Assembly (NCBI GenBank): GCA_038502055.1
Contig: JAXRKN010000039.1
Span: forward strand, 1,550,001 to 1,614,000
DNA length: 64,000 bases
Origin: Tanytarsus gracilentus
Lineage: Eukaryota > Arthropoda > Insecta > Diptera > Chironomidae
Direction of reading: 5' to 3'
The notes under the pieces were generated by a model that was given only the letters and a program-made list of their open reading frames with translations, made no database searches and was not told the origin of the DNA. Position numbers and translations under genes: made by a program. Of the stretch, positions 39,092-52,276 are shown one piece after another (position 1 is the first letter of the stretch; each line of letters opens with the position of its first letter).

Positions 39092-39740
39092 GGATCTCAA
39101 TTTAAGCACTAAATCTTTGTTCGAATGGCTATCAAATCCATCGCTGGATCTTGTTCTACTGGATCTCTCTTCCAGCTAAATTTTAAAACTGCTGGATCTC
39201 ACTTCAGAGCTGGATCTTAGTTCCAATGGACTCAATTTAAGCACTGAATCTAGTTCGAATGGTTATCAAATCCATCGCTGGATTGTAGTTCTACTGGATC
39301 TCCCTTCCAGACTTCCTGCACTTAATCTTAGTACTACGGGATCTCCCTTCCAGTGCTGAATCTTTGTTCCAATGGATCTCAATTTAAGTTCTGAATCTAG
39401 TTCGAATGCCTTCAAATCCATCGCTTGATTTTACTTCTACTGGTCTCACTTCCAGACTTCCTGCACTAAATCTTAAAGCTATGGATCTCACTTCCAGAGC
39501 TGGATCTTAGTTCCAATGGATCTCAATTTAAGTTCTGAATCTAGTTCGAATGGTTTCAAATCCTCGCTTGATTTTAGTTCTACTGGACTCACTTCCAGAA
39601 TTCCAGCACTAAATTTAAAAACTGCTGGATCTCACTTCCAGAGTGGATCTTAGTTCCAATGGATCTCAATTTAAGTTCTGACTAGTCGAAGGTAGATCCA
39701 TCGATTGATTTTACTTTACTGGTCTCATTCCAGTTTAAAT
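39092..39740. repeat. ~143-bp tandem satellite, about 4.5 units
   Basis: Units begin GGATCTCAATTTAAG at about 39092, 39228, 39374, 39518 and 39661, giving periods of 136, 146, 144 and 143 bp; the last unit is partial and decayed. Each unit is itself built from shorter echoes of CTGGATCTCACTTCCAG and CTAGTTCGAATGG. No coding capacity. It lies in the head-to-head spacer between the AAGAB-like gene and Ptp69D. Confidence 0.92.
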
Positions 39741-39769
39741 TTTAGTTGAAAAGCAAATATAGAGTAAAT

Positions 39770-39880
39770 TCCGATCGAAAAGTATATAAAAATATAAAAA
39801 TATAAAAAATATAAAAAATATAAAAATATAAATGAGGTATATAAAAATATAAAAATATAAATTTTAGATTTTTATATACC
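39770..39880. repeat. TATAAAAA-type AT microsatellite, right of satellite
   Basis: Runs of TATAAAAATATAAAAA mirroring the tract at 38940-39055, so the satellite is bracketed by the same simple repeat. Confidence 0.85.
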
Positions 39881-40037
39881 CAAAAAATTTATATCCAAGT
39901 CGTCCGCCCCCTGATTTTTCTCCAACTCAATGACCATTTTCAACATTGATAAAATTCAAGTTCGAAAATCATCGAAGAGAAAAAGAGAATTTACGAATTT
40001 TCATATTGAAGGAAAGATGGTATAACTCAATTCGGCG

Positions 40038-43000
40038 ATGATTTTCGTGATTTTTTTAAGTTTTTTGCTAGTTAGTGTAACAGCAACAGATTTCGATAGT
40101 GAGTATTTATCGATATATGTTGAAGTTTAAGCATAAATCGATGGAAAATCTGCTTTTTATCCAAAACTTCTCCCGATATCGTTTACGCCTCTCTTTTTTG
40201 TCTATGTCCATTTTTCTCGAATGCTCAAACATAAATCATAAATTTGAGCGAGATGCTAAAAGTCCTTTTCTAAAATTGCATTTTTAGATCCCAACACGAT
40301 TTTCGCCTTTATTGGCACATCGGAAACACTAACTTGTCAAGCGAACGAGAAAATCGTCTGGTGGTCGAAGGATAATAAAAATTTAACAAAGACCGACGAT
40401 AAGAGGTGAGAAATCTTCGAAAAAAGGAGTCCAGTGATGAAAAATATTTTTCTTTTTTTGCGAGATAAAAAACTTTAAAAATTAGAAGTGATTTTTTAAT
40501 TTTTTTCACAAAATTAAATTAAATTAAATGATATGAAAATTTAAACTCACTTTAATTTTGCAACATGCTTAAAGATTTTTAAACAAAACATTTTCTAAAA
40601 ATAACCAACCTCATGATTAACTTTAATTAAATAGTAAACAAATGCTAAAAATATTTTCTCGCAAGTGCATGAAAACAAAAAAAAATCGTGTCTGTGATAC
40701 AAAGAAATTTCCCAGATTTTTTTAAACTATCAATTTTTTTCTCTCACGCCAGATATTTATGGAATAGTACAGAAAATTTGCCAAATGATAATGAAAATGA
40801 ATTAAAATCATCAAAGCATCACACCTATAGTCATACCCTCACGCTTATCAATGTTACTAAGCAGGATTCAGGAGCATTTTTATGTCATTTTCCCGAGAAT
40901 GAGCAAGAGAAAAATCTCACAATTGCTCAAGTGTCATTCGATGTAGTAGCCGTGTCAATACCGACCATAAAGTCGCCATTAAATGAGGAGATCAAAATAA
41001 AAGAGAAAGATGGAAAAAGTTTCACGCTCACCTGTGTCGTTGAGGCATTTCCGAGTGATCTTTTTAACAACTCCATCAAGTGGACGAAGGAAACGGTTGA
41101 TTATTTTGAAAATAGAGACGCATACGATGCAACCGAAATTAATGCCGTGTTCGCAAATAAAACCAAAATTAAAACAAACGATACTCATATTACCGTCACT
41201 GTGACTGTCGATAAAGCAACCAAAAAGCACAATGGAACATATACTTGTAGCGTAGTGGAGCCTATGATGCTTTACAAAAGCTTCGGAAGAAGAATTGAAA
41301 AGCGGACATCCGTTCTCATTCAATCTGCACCCATTGCTATGATTACCTTCGCAAAAGCGATTGGAAAAAATCGAATTTTCTTCAATTGGACAGTGACCGA
41401 TAATGGAAATTCTCCTGTCAGCATGTTTCTACTTCAGTATAAGGTGAGATTCAACAGAAAAAATTTGCGATATAAATTTAATTTCTCACTCTGAAATTAA
41501 AGGATTAAAATTTTAATCTCAGATATAAAAACAAATTTTAATCTTAACATTTCAGGAGGAAAGTGCTCAAACATACTCGTACACGCCAAATCGTGCCAAT
41601 GGCAATCAAACTTCAATGGTTATCGACATACTTAAACCAGATACAAAATATCAGTTTAGAATTGCAGCTAAGAATGCCATCGACACTGGTCCTCATACAG
41701 ACTGGGATGTACCAATTCAAACGCTAATCGAAGATCCCATTTTCATCCCTAAAGTCGAGGTCAAAGGAAGTTCTCATGCCACAATCACCATCGGATGGCA
41801 ACCTCCACCACCCGAGCTCCTCGATTTCATTCATTTCTATGAGGTCGTTGTCTTTCAAGAGAATAATACTCATGTCGAAAAAGCTTATCACGCTCAGAAT
41901 TCTCGAAATCTTCCCTACATGGCAAACGAACTGAAGACCGCAACCGACTATTTCTTTAAAGTACGCGCATGCAATGAATACACGCCGAACGAGTGCGGCA
42001 ACTGGTCTGAAGTAGTTAACGGAACGACTATGGATGGTCTTTCGAGTGCACCCCTTGATGTACGAATGACGTGTACGCATCATAATGTTTCACGTAGAAA
42101 TTTCGTTACTGTCGAGTGGAGTGCACCGTTGAATCCAAATGGAGTTGTGACAAATTATCAAGCGATTTTAAATGGAGTTGCTTACTTTAATTCAGATCAA
42201 GGTAAGAATTGTCATAATTTAAATTTTAAATCTAACGTCTTTTTCATTAAATTAGGCTTTATCACTGATTCAATCTATGGCCCAAAAATCAAATACATCG
42301 ATAAAGGACAAGAAACAAAAGCGATTTTTGAAAATGTTCCGCCAAATACAAATTTCACTGCCTCACTAAGTGCAGTGACTCGAAGTAAAAAGCCAGGTGA
42401 CAAAGCAATTGCATCGTGCACAATGCCACCGACAGTCCCTGAACACATTGGAAAAACAATTTTTGGAAAATATCAAACGGAAAATTACAATTGGATTTTC
42501 AAACTTTATCTACCGCGCGTGTCGGAGAGAAATGGCAGAATTTGTTGCTATCGAATTTACATGTTGAAAGTCGGAAATCGCTTCAATCCTGAAAAATCGC
42601 CAGATGATCTCGATGTGTTAACATTCGAAGAGGTTCACAGTGCGAATAACTCGAACGGGGGCGTTTATTTAGCAAATGTTATTGCCTCAAGTCAATATCA
42701 CTCGGATATTTTATTGGGCACTTCCAAACATCACATTTTAAAGCGAAATAATTATAGTGAAAAATGTAAAGCGTGTCTGATGAATATCACGCGTAAGAAA
42801 GTTCACATGGTTAGTGAAATACTTGCGGATGATGATGAGGATGATGAGGAGGAACAAGAAAGAGGTGGGTGGACTTAATATTTTTTTTCTTAATTACTAA
42901 ATTCATTTTTAAATTCAAATTATTTTAAATTTTCCATCCAGATGAAAAAATTAGTGATGACGAAATTCCAAGTGAAGCTCCACAAACCACGAGTGATCAA

Positions 43001-45619
43001 AAGACACAACAAGTACGTCGTCGTAGGCGTAGAAGCGAAGAGCCTGAGCCAAAACAATTAAATATTCTCGCCTACAGTCATGCCGCCGAAAAGGTCTCAG
43101 ATATCATCGACCTTTACGATGGTCCATTGGATATTCACAGTAATTACAGTGGATTCGTTGAAGTAATTGTCGAGAATGATGACATGGATGATCGAGTTCT
43201 TTCCACCTACAGTGATTACTTCCCAGCAATCTCGCCAAAAGCTCCAATTATACCTGAGGAAACTGATAAAAATCCGATGCTCGTTGCAATCACTTACCTC
43301 CTGGCGGGTTTGATTGTGCTCGTTATTTCACTTTTCTTCCTTTTGTGTTTACTTCATCGCTATCAGAAGAAGCACATCATGCAAGGAAATGAGGTTGTTA
43401 GTTTGACGGACTCATTGCGATTGCTTTGTCATGGTGGACGTGCAAATCATCATCAACATCGAACACTTAATACCGTTTCAAAACCTCCAGACCTTCCACC
43501 CATTCAGAAGGACGATTTACCTCAAGCTTACATTGATCGCCATAAAGACTCTGACTATGGTTTTCAGCATGAATTTGAATTACTTCCTGATCGTTTCACT
43601 GATAGAACATCTAGAGCGGGTGACATGAAGGATAATGTCTATAAAAATAGATATCCAGACATTAAATCTTACGATCAAACAAGAGTTAAATTGACACCAG
43701 TTAATGGAATCATTGGATCAGATTATATTAACGCGTGAGTTTTAAATTAAATAATCAAAATTTTTAAATTGAAATAATTTCAAATTTCTAACGACTTTTC
43801 TCTCTAGAAATTTTGTCATCGGTTATAAAGAACGCAAAAAATTCATTTGCGCTCAAGGACCGATGGATAGCACAGTAAATGACTTTTGGCGCTTAGTTTG
43901 GGAGCAACATTTAGAAATCGTAATCATGTTGACTAACCTTGAGGAATATAATAAAACTAAATGTGCCAAATATTGGCCGGAAAGAGTTTCAGACTCTGTT
44001 CAATTTGGAGATATCACTGTGCATTTTGAAAATGAACAACGATATTCCGATTATCTCGTCAGGAATTTAAAAGTGAGTTGATTTAGAATTTTAAATTGAG
44101 CTCAATTGAAAATTTAAATTTTTCTTCTAGTTGATAAGACGAAACGCAAATGCAGAAGTTGAAGCGCCTGATGAGCCGGCTCGGCACATAACTCAATATC
44201 ATTATCTCGTATGGAAAGATTTTCAAGCTCCCGAGCATCCATATGGAATTTTGAAATTCATTAAAACAATTAATGCTGATTATTCAGTGCAACGGGGTCC
44301 GTTACTCGTTCATTGCTCTGCAGGTAAGTTTTTAAAATTTGGCTAAATCATTTAACGCTAAACTATTATTTTTTAAAAAAAAGGTGTCGGAAGAACGGGC
44401 ACACTTTGTGCATTAGACTCCTTAATCCAGCAACTCAACGAGGAGGGACAGGCTTCCATCTTCAACACCGTATGCGACTTGAGACACCAGAGAAATTATT
44501 TGGTGCAGTCTTTGGTAAGTTCTTCGTTTACTTTTTTAACCACTTTATAATTTATTCAAATCCTTCACAGAAACAATACATTTTCCTATATCGAGCGTTG
44601 TTGGATGTTGCAAAATATGGCGACACAGAATTGCGCTACAAAGGCTTAGTGCAACAAGTCGAGGCGCTTAAACAGCGCTCAAGTGATAGCAAGGAACAGT
44701 CAAAACTTGAATTAATATACGAAAAAATTAGATTACACCAAGATGATATTAAGAAAACCTGTGCGGTGGGCAGCGGTGATGAGAACATGCCAAAGAATCG
44801 AAGTGACGAAGTTATTCCATTTGACCGAAATCGTGTCATTTTAACCCCTATCCCAGGACGTGATCACTCCACCTACATAAATGCCACTTTTATTGAAGGC
44901 TACGATAATTCTGAATCATTCATTATCGCACAAGATCCGCTCGAGAGTACAATTTCTGACTTTTGGCGTATGGTGAGCGAACAATCGATACCGACGATTG
45001 TAATGATGTCAGAAATAGGCACCGTGGAGAGTAAATGTCCACGTTATTGGGCTGACGATGAGATTCAATACGATCACATATTGGTAAAATACATTCAAAG
45101 TGAGAGCTGTCCTTACTACACGAAACGCGAATTTTCCGTTACAAATTGTAAGATAAATGACACGATTAATGTAACACATTTCCAATATAATGGATGGCCA
45201 ACGGTTGATGGAGAGGTGCCGGAAGTTACACGTGGAATCTTAGAAATTATTCACCAGTCAACAAATCATCATCAGACCAAGTGTGATGAGGATAACACAC
45301 CAAGACCAATGCTTGTTCACTGCTGGTGAGTTTTAATCTTAGGATTTAATTTTTAATCTAATCTTAAATGGGTGATTAAAATTAATAATTTTTTTCTTGC
45401 AGCAAGGGAACTGATCGCAGCTCAATATTCGTTGCCATGTGCATTCTAATCCAACAATTGCGTCTTGAAAAACGCGTCGACATTCGTGTCACCACCCAAA
45501 GGCTAAGAACTCAAAGAGCTCAAATGATAGATTCTGTGAATTCATATGAATTTTTGCATCGAGCTCTTGTCGATTATTCAAATTTACACAAGAGCTCTTT
45601 TGAAAATTCACCATCTTAA
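40038..45619 (+). CDS. Ptp69D: receptor-type protein tyrosine phosphatase Ptp69D, 12 exons
   Basis: Cell-surface phosphatase acting in axon guidance. Exons: 40038-40098, 40288-40405, 40753-41443, 41556-42201, 42256-42864, 42942-43734, 43808-44072, 44131-44323, 44384-44514, 44571-45325, 45403-45619, with phases closing to 1492 residues (fly protein about 1460); the first exon splits a signal peptide MIFVIFLSFLLVSVTA from an Ig domain. Two Ig domains (to about residue 240), three FN3 domains (about 250-575, with TITIGWQPPPPELLDFIHFYE and NGTTMDG), a membrane-proximal region with an RRRRRR run near 733, a TM helix near 820-845, then PTP D1 (about 930-1175; HCSAGVGRTG near 1122, WKD in place of WPD) and D2 (about 1225-1490). 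In D2 the signature spans a splice junction and reads HCCKGTDRS. The 54-bp intron at 42202-42255 has no stop in frame. Confidence 0.96.
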
Positions 45620-45863
45620 GATTTAAGTTCAGACAAACACACAAAAACACAAATTTTTCTTGACTATACTTTAAGAATGTTACTCATTCATATACGCAAC
45701 AAAAAATACGTTTTCATTCATTTATTGCATTAATTCTCATACAATCAAGTGTATTTCAACATTTATTGCGTTCACTATCCTAGATTTCATAAATATATCC
45801 CGAATATTTTGCGGAAAAGAGTATTTTTTGAAACATTTTCCCCCTACAACACTATGACACAAA

Positions 45864-45869
45864 AATAAA
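45864..45869 (+). terminator. candidate poly(A) signal of Ptp69D
   Basis: AATAAA about 245 bp after the stop codon; other AT-rich variants lie nearby, so the exact cleavage site is uncertain. Confidence 0.35.
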
Positions 45870-48749
45870 TATTTTATTCCTAAATGACAGCTGAAAAAAA
45901 AGATTTTCAAATAACAATCAATTCATGTGACTGCTAAAATTAAATTTTAATCCTTTTGAAATTGTTCCAATCTTCTTGACCAAATTAAATTTTTAAAACT
46001 TTAGAAAATTTAAGCTCACCCCTTAAAAAATTCAAAAAAATAATCCAGGAATTTTTTATGCCCTCTTAAATTTTTTACTAAATGTCACAATATTTATCGC
46101 CTGAATGTACGTTTACACAAAAAATTATCTCATTGATTTTTAAATAAAATTTCAACACTATAAAATTAATTTTGTTCGTTTTGAAAATGGTGAAAAAAGT
46201 AAAAATTCACAAAATCTCTTTGATAAAAATTTTCTCCTCATGGATAAAACCACATTTTCCAATGTAATGTAATCTCAAGAAAAAAAGTGTAGATTTAAAA
46301 AAAATATTAAATTTAAAAATTAATGAAAAGAAAAAGCCGTTTGACATAATAAGTGTTGTGAACGTAAAAACAGAAATTATTCAAAAAAGATAGAAAACTT
46401 TTTTGCTGAGAATGAAAAAAGATTAAACTCATTTATATAAATAATATGATGATAAAAAATATGCCATAGTGTTTGATGAATATTGTTCTTTTACATGCAA
46501 TATAAAAAATAATTATTCGATAACCATTTTGTAAAATGAAAAAGTCGTAAAATGCTATAATTATTACTTTTGAATGGGGTTGAATGAAAATTAAGTCACT
46601 CTTGAATGTGACAAAATGAATTAATCAAGCTCCATATATTAAATGCACACTCACAAAACCGAAAACCATTCCGTTTAATAAATAATTGAACATATGAAAG
46701 TTAAAATAAAAATAAGAAAAGAAAGAAAGAACAAACAATAAGAAAAAAAATGGAGAAAAATATTCTTAACTCTAGTCTCGTAATCAAAAGAAATGAATGG
46801 AAAAATTGGTAGTAAAATTGCGCTAATAAAGCTTCTTATGTTTTTCATTTTAAACATCACGATCGAGTTCACTCGAGGACAACGATTTTCTGAATGTGAA
46901 AGAAAATATGATAATTTTTATAATTCATTAACTTGAAGATTTTAATAAATTTTTCTTCCTTTTCGAACGACGATCAAGTGAAATCTCCTGCATCCGATTA
47001 ACTTCAAGTTTTATTTTTTAAGTTTTGTGTTCGAATTTTTTATTTGTTTAAATGATTTAAATTGAATTTCATTAATGAATTAAAAAAAATCATTAAAATA
47101 TAATAGAATTTCTGCTATTCTCTATTTGTATTTAATGGATAAGAAATTTTTAAGACAAAGAATAAAATTAGTTTTACAAACCAATAAAATAGATGTTTCT
47201 GAGTTTATTATAAAAAGTAATTCATATTTAAATATAGGAAATTCAAGGAATTTTTTTACAAGTTCTATTTGAGGTTGATTCCATAAGTATCATCGGGACC
47301 TTGAGTATCATCAAAATGCAGGTAGGCTTATTTTCATTAATTTTATTTGACAGATAAATTTTTTGCACAATCATTGCAAAAAACGCATGCAACATTTTAA
47401 ATCCTGAAGATCAAAATTTAAATCATTTCAAGCGCCATGAAAAATTAACTTTTTTCAAAAAATGATTTTATTTCCCGTTGTAGCATTTAAAAATGTATCA
47501 TTAAAAAAATTAAATATCATTGCATAGGAATAGTCGTGAAGCATGCATTAAAATCGTAACGGCATGCCATTATTTAAACTATCCGAATAGACTGTTTATT
47601 CGAATATCGAAACACCAATGTAATGAGCTCGAGTACGTTTGTTCCTTTCGGTTTTTATTCTTTGCAAATTTCGCGAAATTTTACAATAAAACGTATCAAA
47701 AAATTAATTGAGAAAAGCCATAAATTCTTGAAACTAACCCCCAAGCACCTTAAGAACCCCAAACAAAATTTAATTTCATCAAACTGTCATTTCCTCATTC
47801 GGCCCGAAGAAGACTGAAAAAACGGGCATGTCTGCTATTACTGTAAATAAGTTTTTAAAAAAGTGTAAATAATTTCCTGCATTTTGACTGATATTTTATT
47901 TGTTTTGACGATTAATAATAGTGTAATCAATCAATTTATTCTTTTAAAGCGACGAACTTGCAGAGTATTCATGTTAGGAGTCTTAATTTAAGTGAAAAAA
48001 GGGAGAAAATAACGAACATTAAAAAACTCTTTTTTCCTCCTTGGCTTGCTTAGAACATTTTTCTTCTTTTTATATTTTTATTTTAAAAATCGTGTTTGTA
48101 AAATTTGTATTTTATGTTTAAAGAGTTCTCTAAAATTTCCTCGAAAGTGCATGAAAGTAAATTAGGGTGAGTAAGTGAGCTAAAAAAGTGCTTAAATTTT
48201 GCTCCATAGAAAATATTTCGAGAGAAAATTCTTGAATAAAAAAAAACGATTTTTTCGCCGAAAGAAAGAACCCACCATCTTTTCTGAAACAATTCGCAGT
48301 TCATGTCAAAAAAAACTTTTTATTTCTCAATTTATTGCCTCTAATTTTCAATTTGTGAAAAATGTGCTCACTTAAATGCGAGTCCCGCTTTTAAATTAAA
48401 ATCTTCATTCGAGTGCGCATAGTAATTTTTCGTGTAATGCGAGTGACATGAGGACATAATGAACCCTCGGCACCAGACATTGAAATTTTCTCTTCTCTCC
48501 TCGCAATGCATTGACTTCTATCCGAATATGTGCCCGAGACAAATGTTAAAAATTAACTAAAATTCTAAGTGAAAATTGTTAAATGTGCATGCGAGAGTGT
48601 CATAAGTTATCGATTAACATCTTGACGATGCCGAAATGGTGGAAGATTGTGCATTATGATGGAAAATAAAGTGAAAAATTGTTTTTGTATGAAAAGGATT
48701 TGAGAAGCCGAAAAAAATCTCTCAGAATTACTTTTTTTTTATTTCATTT
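45870..48749. other. intergenic, no gene recognised
   Basis: AT-rich spacer between Ptp69D and pumilio. I see no conserved coding stretch. The right part may contain pumilio 5' non-coding exons, which cannot be recognised by eye. Confidence 0.45.
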
Positions 48750-49108
48750 TCAAGGGGGTGCAAAATTAGCTTCAATTAGCTGGAAATCATAGAAAACATT
48801 AATTTTAAATTTTGCAATTAGCTTTTAATATTTTATTTGTTTGGAATGAAAAATCTAAATATTTACATAGCAAAGTTTTAAAAATCTTTTCTAAAGTTTA
48901 TTTTATGGGGTGCAAAAAAAATTAAACTTGTTTCAATTAAAAATTTATTTTAATCGATAAATTATTTTTAAATTTTTAATATAGTTTTTTGACACCCGAT
49001 TTTAATTTGCAAAGGCATGCTTAAAAAATTATTTCAATCAGATTATTTAAATTATGCAAAATTATTAATTTAATCTCAAGTAAAATTGGATTTCGCACCC
49101 CCTGAAAT
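48750..49108. mobile_element. candidate inverted-repeat element with AGGGGGTGC ends
   Basis: TTCAAGGGGGTGCAAAAT near 48750 and the inverse ATTTCGCACCCCCTGAAAT near 49090-49108 bracket about 360 bp of AT-rich DNA just upstream of the first pumilio coding exon. An internal TATGGGGTGCAAAA lies near 48904. It shares the GGGGTGC terminus with smaller inverted-repeat units at 50880 and 56640. No coding capacity. Confidence 0.5.
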
Positions 49109-49322
49109 AATTCTTCACAAAAAAAACTCTTTTCTTTATGTTTTTAACTCCATCATCGGCTTGTTTCTATATATGTTTCTCTCTCTTCTTCACTCCGGAC
49201 AACAATAAATAGAATTAATATACAAGGAAAACGATAAAAGAGCCAAGAAAGTGTTCTGTGTGAAGAAAAGGTGTTAAAATATTCCTCATAAAGAGCAACA
49301 GCATAGTCAAAAGGATAGTGGA

Positions 49323-52276
49323 ATGAAATTGTTAGGCTCGAACGAGGACAGTGGTGTGGATTCGGGCAATAGCCGACCTCAAATAAGAACGGCGCAGGAT
49401 GATGCGGCTGTGGGCTACGGCTTTCATCCGCAGGAAAATTTGAGCGAATTTCCAGCGGCTTTTGTACCAAAGCGATGGACCGGCACCGATGATCTTGTGG
49501 AAGTGAGTATTTTTTGTGCCCTTTTTGATCACTTTCCCAGACTCGATGTGTGTCGCTATGCACACATACAAATAATACATTTCTCATATTACTCCACATA
49601 ATTTTATATATATTTCAATGTTCGAGAACGAGAACTCTGCGAAATACCAACAATTTTTCGTTCTCTTTTTCCTTTAAACTTATTATAGTTAGTCACTAGA
49701 GAATTGTGATGGGTGAAATGTAACGGAATTGATTTTTTCGTAGCCATTCTGACAAGGGTGTGATAGGGATAATTTTTGAATTTTTTACTGGATTAACAAA
49801 CGGGTCAATTTAATTTTTTCGACAAACAAATTATAACAAATTTTTATATTATGAACCATTTTTTCTCTTTTTTCATGTTTTACTCTCTCTCTCACTTATT
49901 CACATCCATTCTTGTCTTTCGATTCTGATTTTTTCTCCCTCTCACTTTACATTTTCTTGAACTCACGTTTGTTTATGTACATTTTAATATTCTTGATGAG
50001 ACTCCTCTTCTTTTTCTTGTCTTCGCTTACTCGCTGTGCTCTCTGCCATAGATCCGAGCGCAAAACTAATTTTAATAAAGATGTAAAGTAAATTCTGTAC
50101 AGAGTGAACTATTTCGTAAAAATCAATGAAAAACCAGGAGGTGTTAAAATCCTTCAAAAAAAATATTGTTGAAGAGATTTACAGTTAGATTTAATAAATG
50201 CGTCTCCCTTTCGTGCCTAATTAAATATTTTGTGAGTAAAAAACTGACTTTGAAATAATTTTTCTTTTTGCCTCTTTTCCTCGTTCTCGCTGTCTTTCCC
50301 CTCTTTTCTCGACCGTTGTCATTCTTATTCTTTCCCATCATCTCTTAAGCTTCATTGTAAAACAAAGCGAAAGCGAGAAATAAAATAATGCTAAAGCCCA
50401 ATAAATTTCAGCGCTAATGTTAATGACTTCTTTAACTGCGTTCTATAAAAAATTTCTCTTTTTTTTGTAGAATCAAGAGAAGTGGAAATACACGCCAATT
50501 TATCAGCCCAACATTCAACAACAACAACCATTCGGTAATCAAAATCAACAGAATGTCATTAAGCCTCCACCACAAACCATCATGAATCATCATCAAATGC
50601 AAGGCAACCAATTGCAGCCGTCAAATCACATGAATCCTAATGCGGCACAGATGAATAATTCCAACAATATGGCAGCTCAACATCATCATCAGCATGGTCA
50701 TGGAATGCCTCCCCACGGTCCGCCAATGTATGATCATATGATGCAACCCAATCCCATGAATGGCATGCAAAAAGGACCATCGGAATTCATCTACTTGAAT
50801 CAAGGACATCCACACCATCTCAATCAGCAATTGGCTGCTCAAAATCAATATCTTCAATCTCGAAATGTGAGTTAATTTTTGATAAAGGGGTGCGACACTC
50901 GGATTTTCATTGTAAACTTTGTTTAATCAACAAGTTAAATCTGGATTAAAACTTAAATCATATTCAGCAAAAAAAATTAGAAAATAATCTAAACCCGAGT
51001 GTCTTGCCCCCTTTTTAAAATTGAGTTAAAAATCTCTCTAACTTTTTTAGATTACATCTTCGTCGACAAAAAAGATTTGGGATAATAAGAGTGATCAGAT
51101 GATTAAAAACACCGGACCATTGGCGCCACTTCAAATGCCTGGAAGTGAGCATCAGATGTGGTCGAAAGAACAAGGCGTTTGGTCGAAGGAACAACAAATG
51201 TGGTCGACAGATAATTCTGGACTCGTTCCACGTCGTAATGATGCTATGACAGGAATTTTAAGGTTGAAAAGAATGCAATTAATTTTCTAAAGATTGTGAA
51301 AGTAAATTTTTGTGTCATTTTTAGTCCACGTGACTCAACTGGAGGATTAGGAGTCAAAATGGTCGAATATGTTTTGGGTGGCTCACCGACCAACAAAGAG
51401 AGTCCACTTGCACTCGATTCTCGTTTGCGCAATTTAAAAATTGATGAAGTAAAGGTGAGTGACATTTTAGCATTTTCCAACCTAATGGATTTTGAATGTG
51501 TACTCTCTGTCTTCAGGGCAATGATGATAAGGAAAATGCATCACCCTTCGACACAAATGGATTAAAGAAAGACGAAGTTAATGCGAATGGAACTAATGGA
51601 ATTGACGACGACAAGGGTTTCAAGTAAGAGAAAATGTTTGATAATTAAACAAGTTACAATTTCTAGGCTGGTCACTTGGATTTTTATTTTAGCTTTTTCT
51701 ATGTTTAACATGCTCGAAATTAATTTCATTCATTAGAATTTGATGCAATTTAAAATTTAATTTGTCCACACCAGAGAATTTTAAAAACGTTTTCTCTTAA
51801 AAATTATTTAATTTTTTTTCTGTTTTTTTAGTCGCACTCCTGGCTCACGCCAGCCCTCGCCCGCGGAGGAGCATTTGGCTCGCACGTCATTTGGTCTCGA
51901 CCAAGGCATCAATGTTAATGTCGGTGGCTTTCAGCCAATGATGCAACACATGTTGAATAATCATGAACAACAGCAAATGAACTCCAATTCATTTCATCCC
52001 CAACATCCGATGGGACCTCATGGAGTCTTAAACGGTGGAATGTCGGTGCAGGTAAGAGAAATAAAATATTCATGTATGAATAAAAAAGTGGTTTTTTATG
52101 ATAATTTATTATCATCCCCTCGTAATAACATAAACGACGCAGAAAAGAGAAATGAATGAAAATAATTTATGGATAATTTCATTTTCAATGTCTCCATTTA
52201 GAATCCGATGCAAGGACAAAATCACATTGATTCGTCAGCGAATATGCTTCAACAGCAACAACAACACAGTTATGAG
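49323..52276 (+). CDS. pum: Pumilio, PUF-family RNA-binding repressor (N-terminal half, seven exons)
   Basis: Pumilio binds UGUANAUA-type sites in mRNA 3' UTRs and represses translation. Visible exons: 49323-49502, 50471-50866, 51051-51262, 51325-51454, 51517-51623, 51832-52051, 52202-52276, all in phase, 440 residues. Recognition rests on the order of N-terminal signatures shared with fly Pum: MKLLGSNED start, NQEKWKYTP, TSSTKKIWDNKSD, LAPLQMPG, GILSPRDST..VEYVLGGSPTNKES, LRNLKIDE, DKENASPFDTNGLKKDEV and NGIDDDKGFNRTPGSRQPSPAEEH, with Gln/His/Asn-rich low-complexity stretches between. The PUF repeats themselves are not in the window: the last visible exon ends with a GTGAGT donor and the gene continues to the right, probably past 64000. 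Confidence 0.95.
50880..51020. mobile_element. candidate ~140-bp inverted-repeat element in pumilio intron
   Basis: AAAGGGGTGCGACACTCGGATT near 50884 (here longer than the shared core GACACTCGG) faces the inverse CCGAGTGTCTTGCCCCCTTTT near 50996. Little but AT-rich filler lies between. The GACACTC part recurs at the element near 56640-56815. Confidence 0.5.

Noticed and set aside
42202..42255. Possible retained exon sequence: the Ptp69D reading frame runs through without a stop
   Set aside because: The 54 bp have a proper GTAAGA donor and TTAG acceptor, an AT-rich intron composition and a length divisible by three. Removing them restores the conserved SDQGFITDSIYGPK join, so it is an intron that happens to lack a stop.
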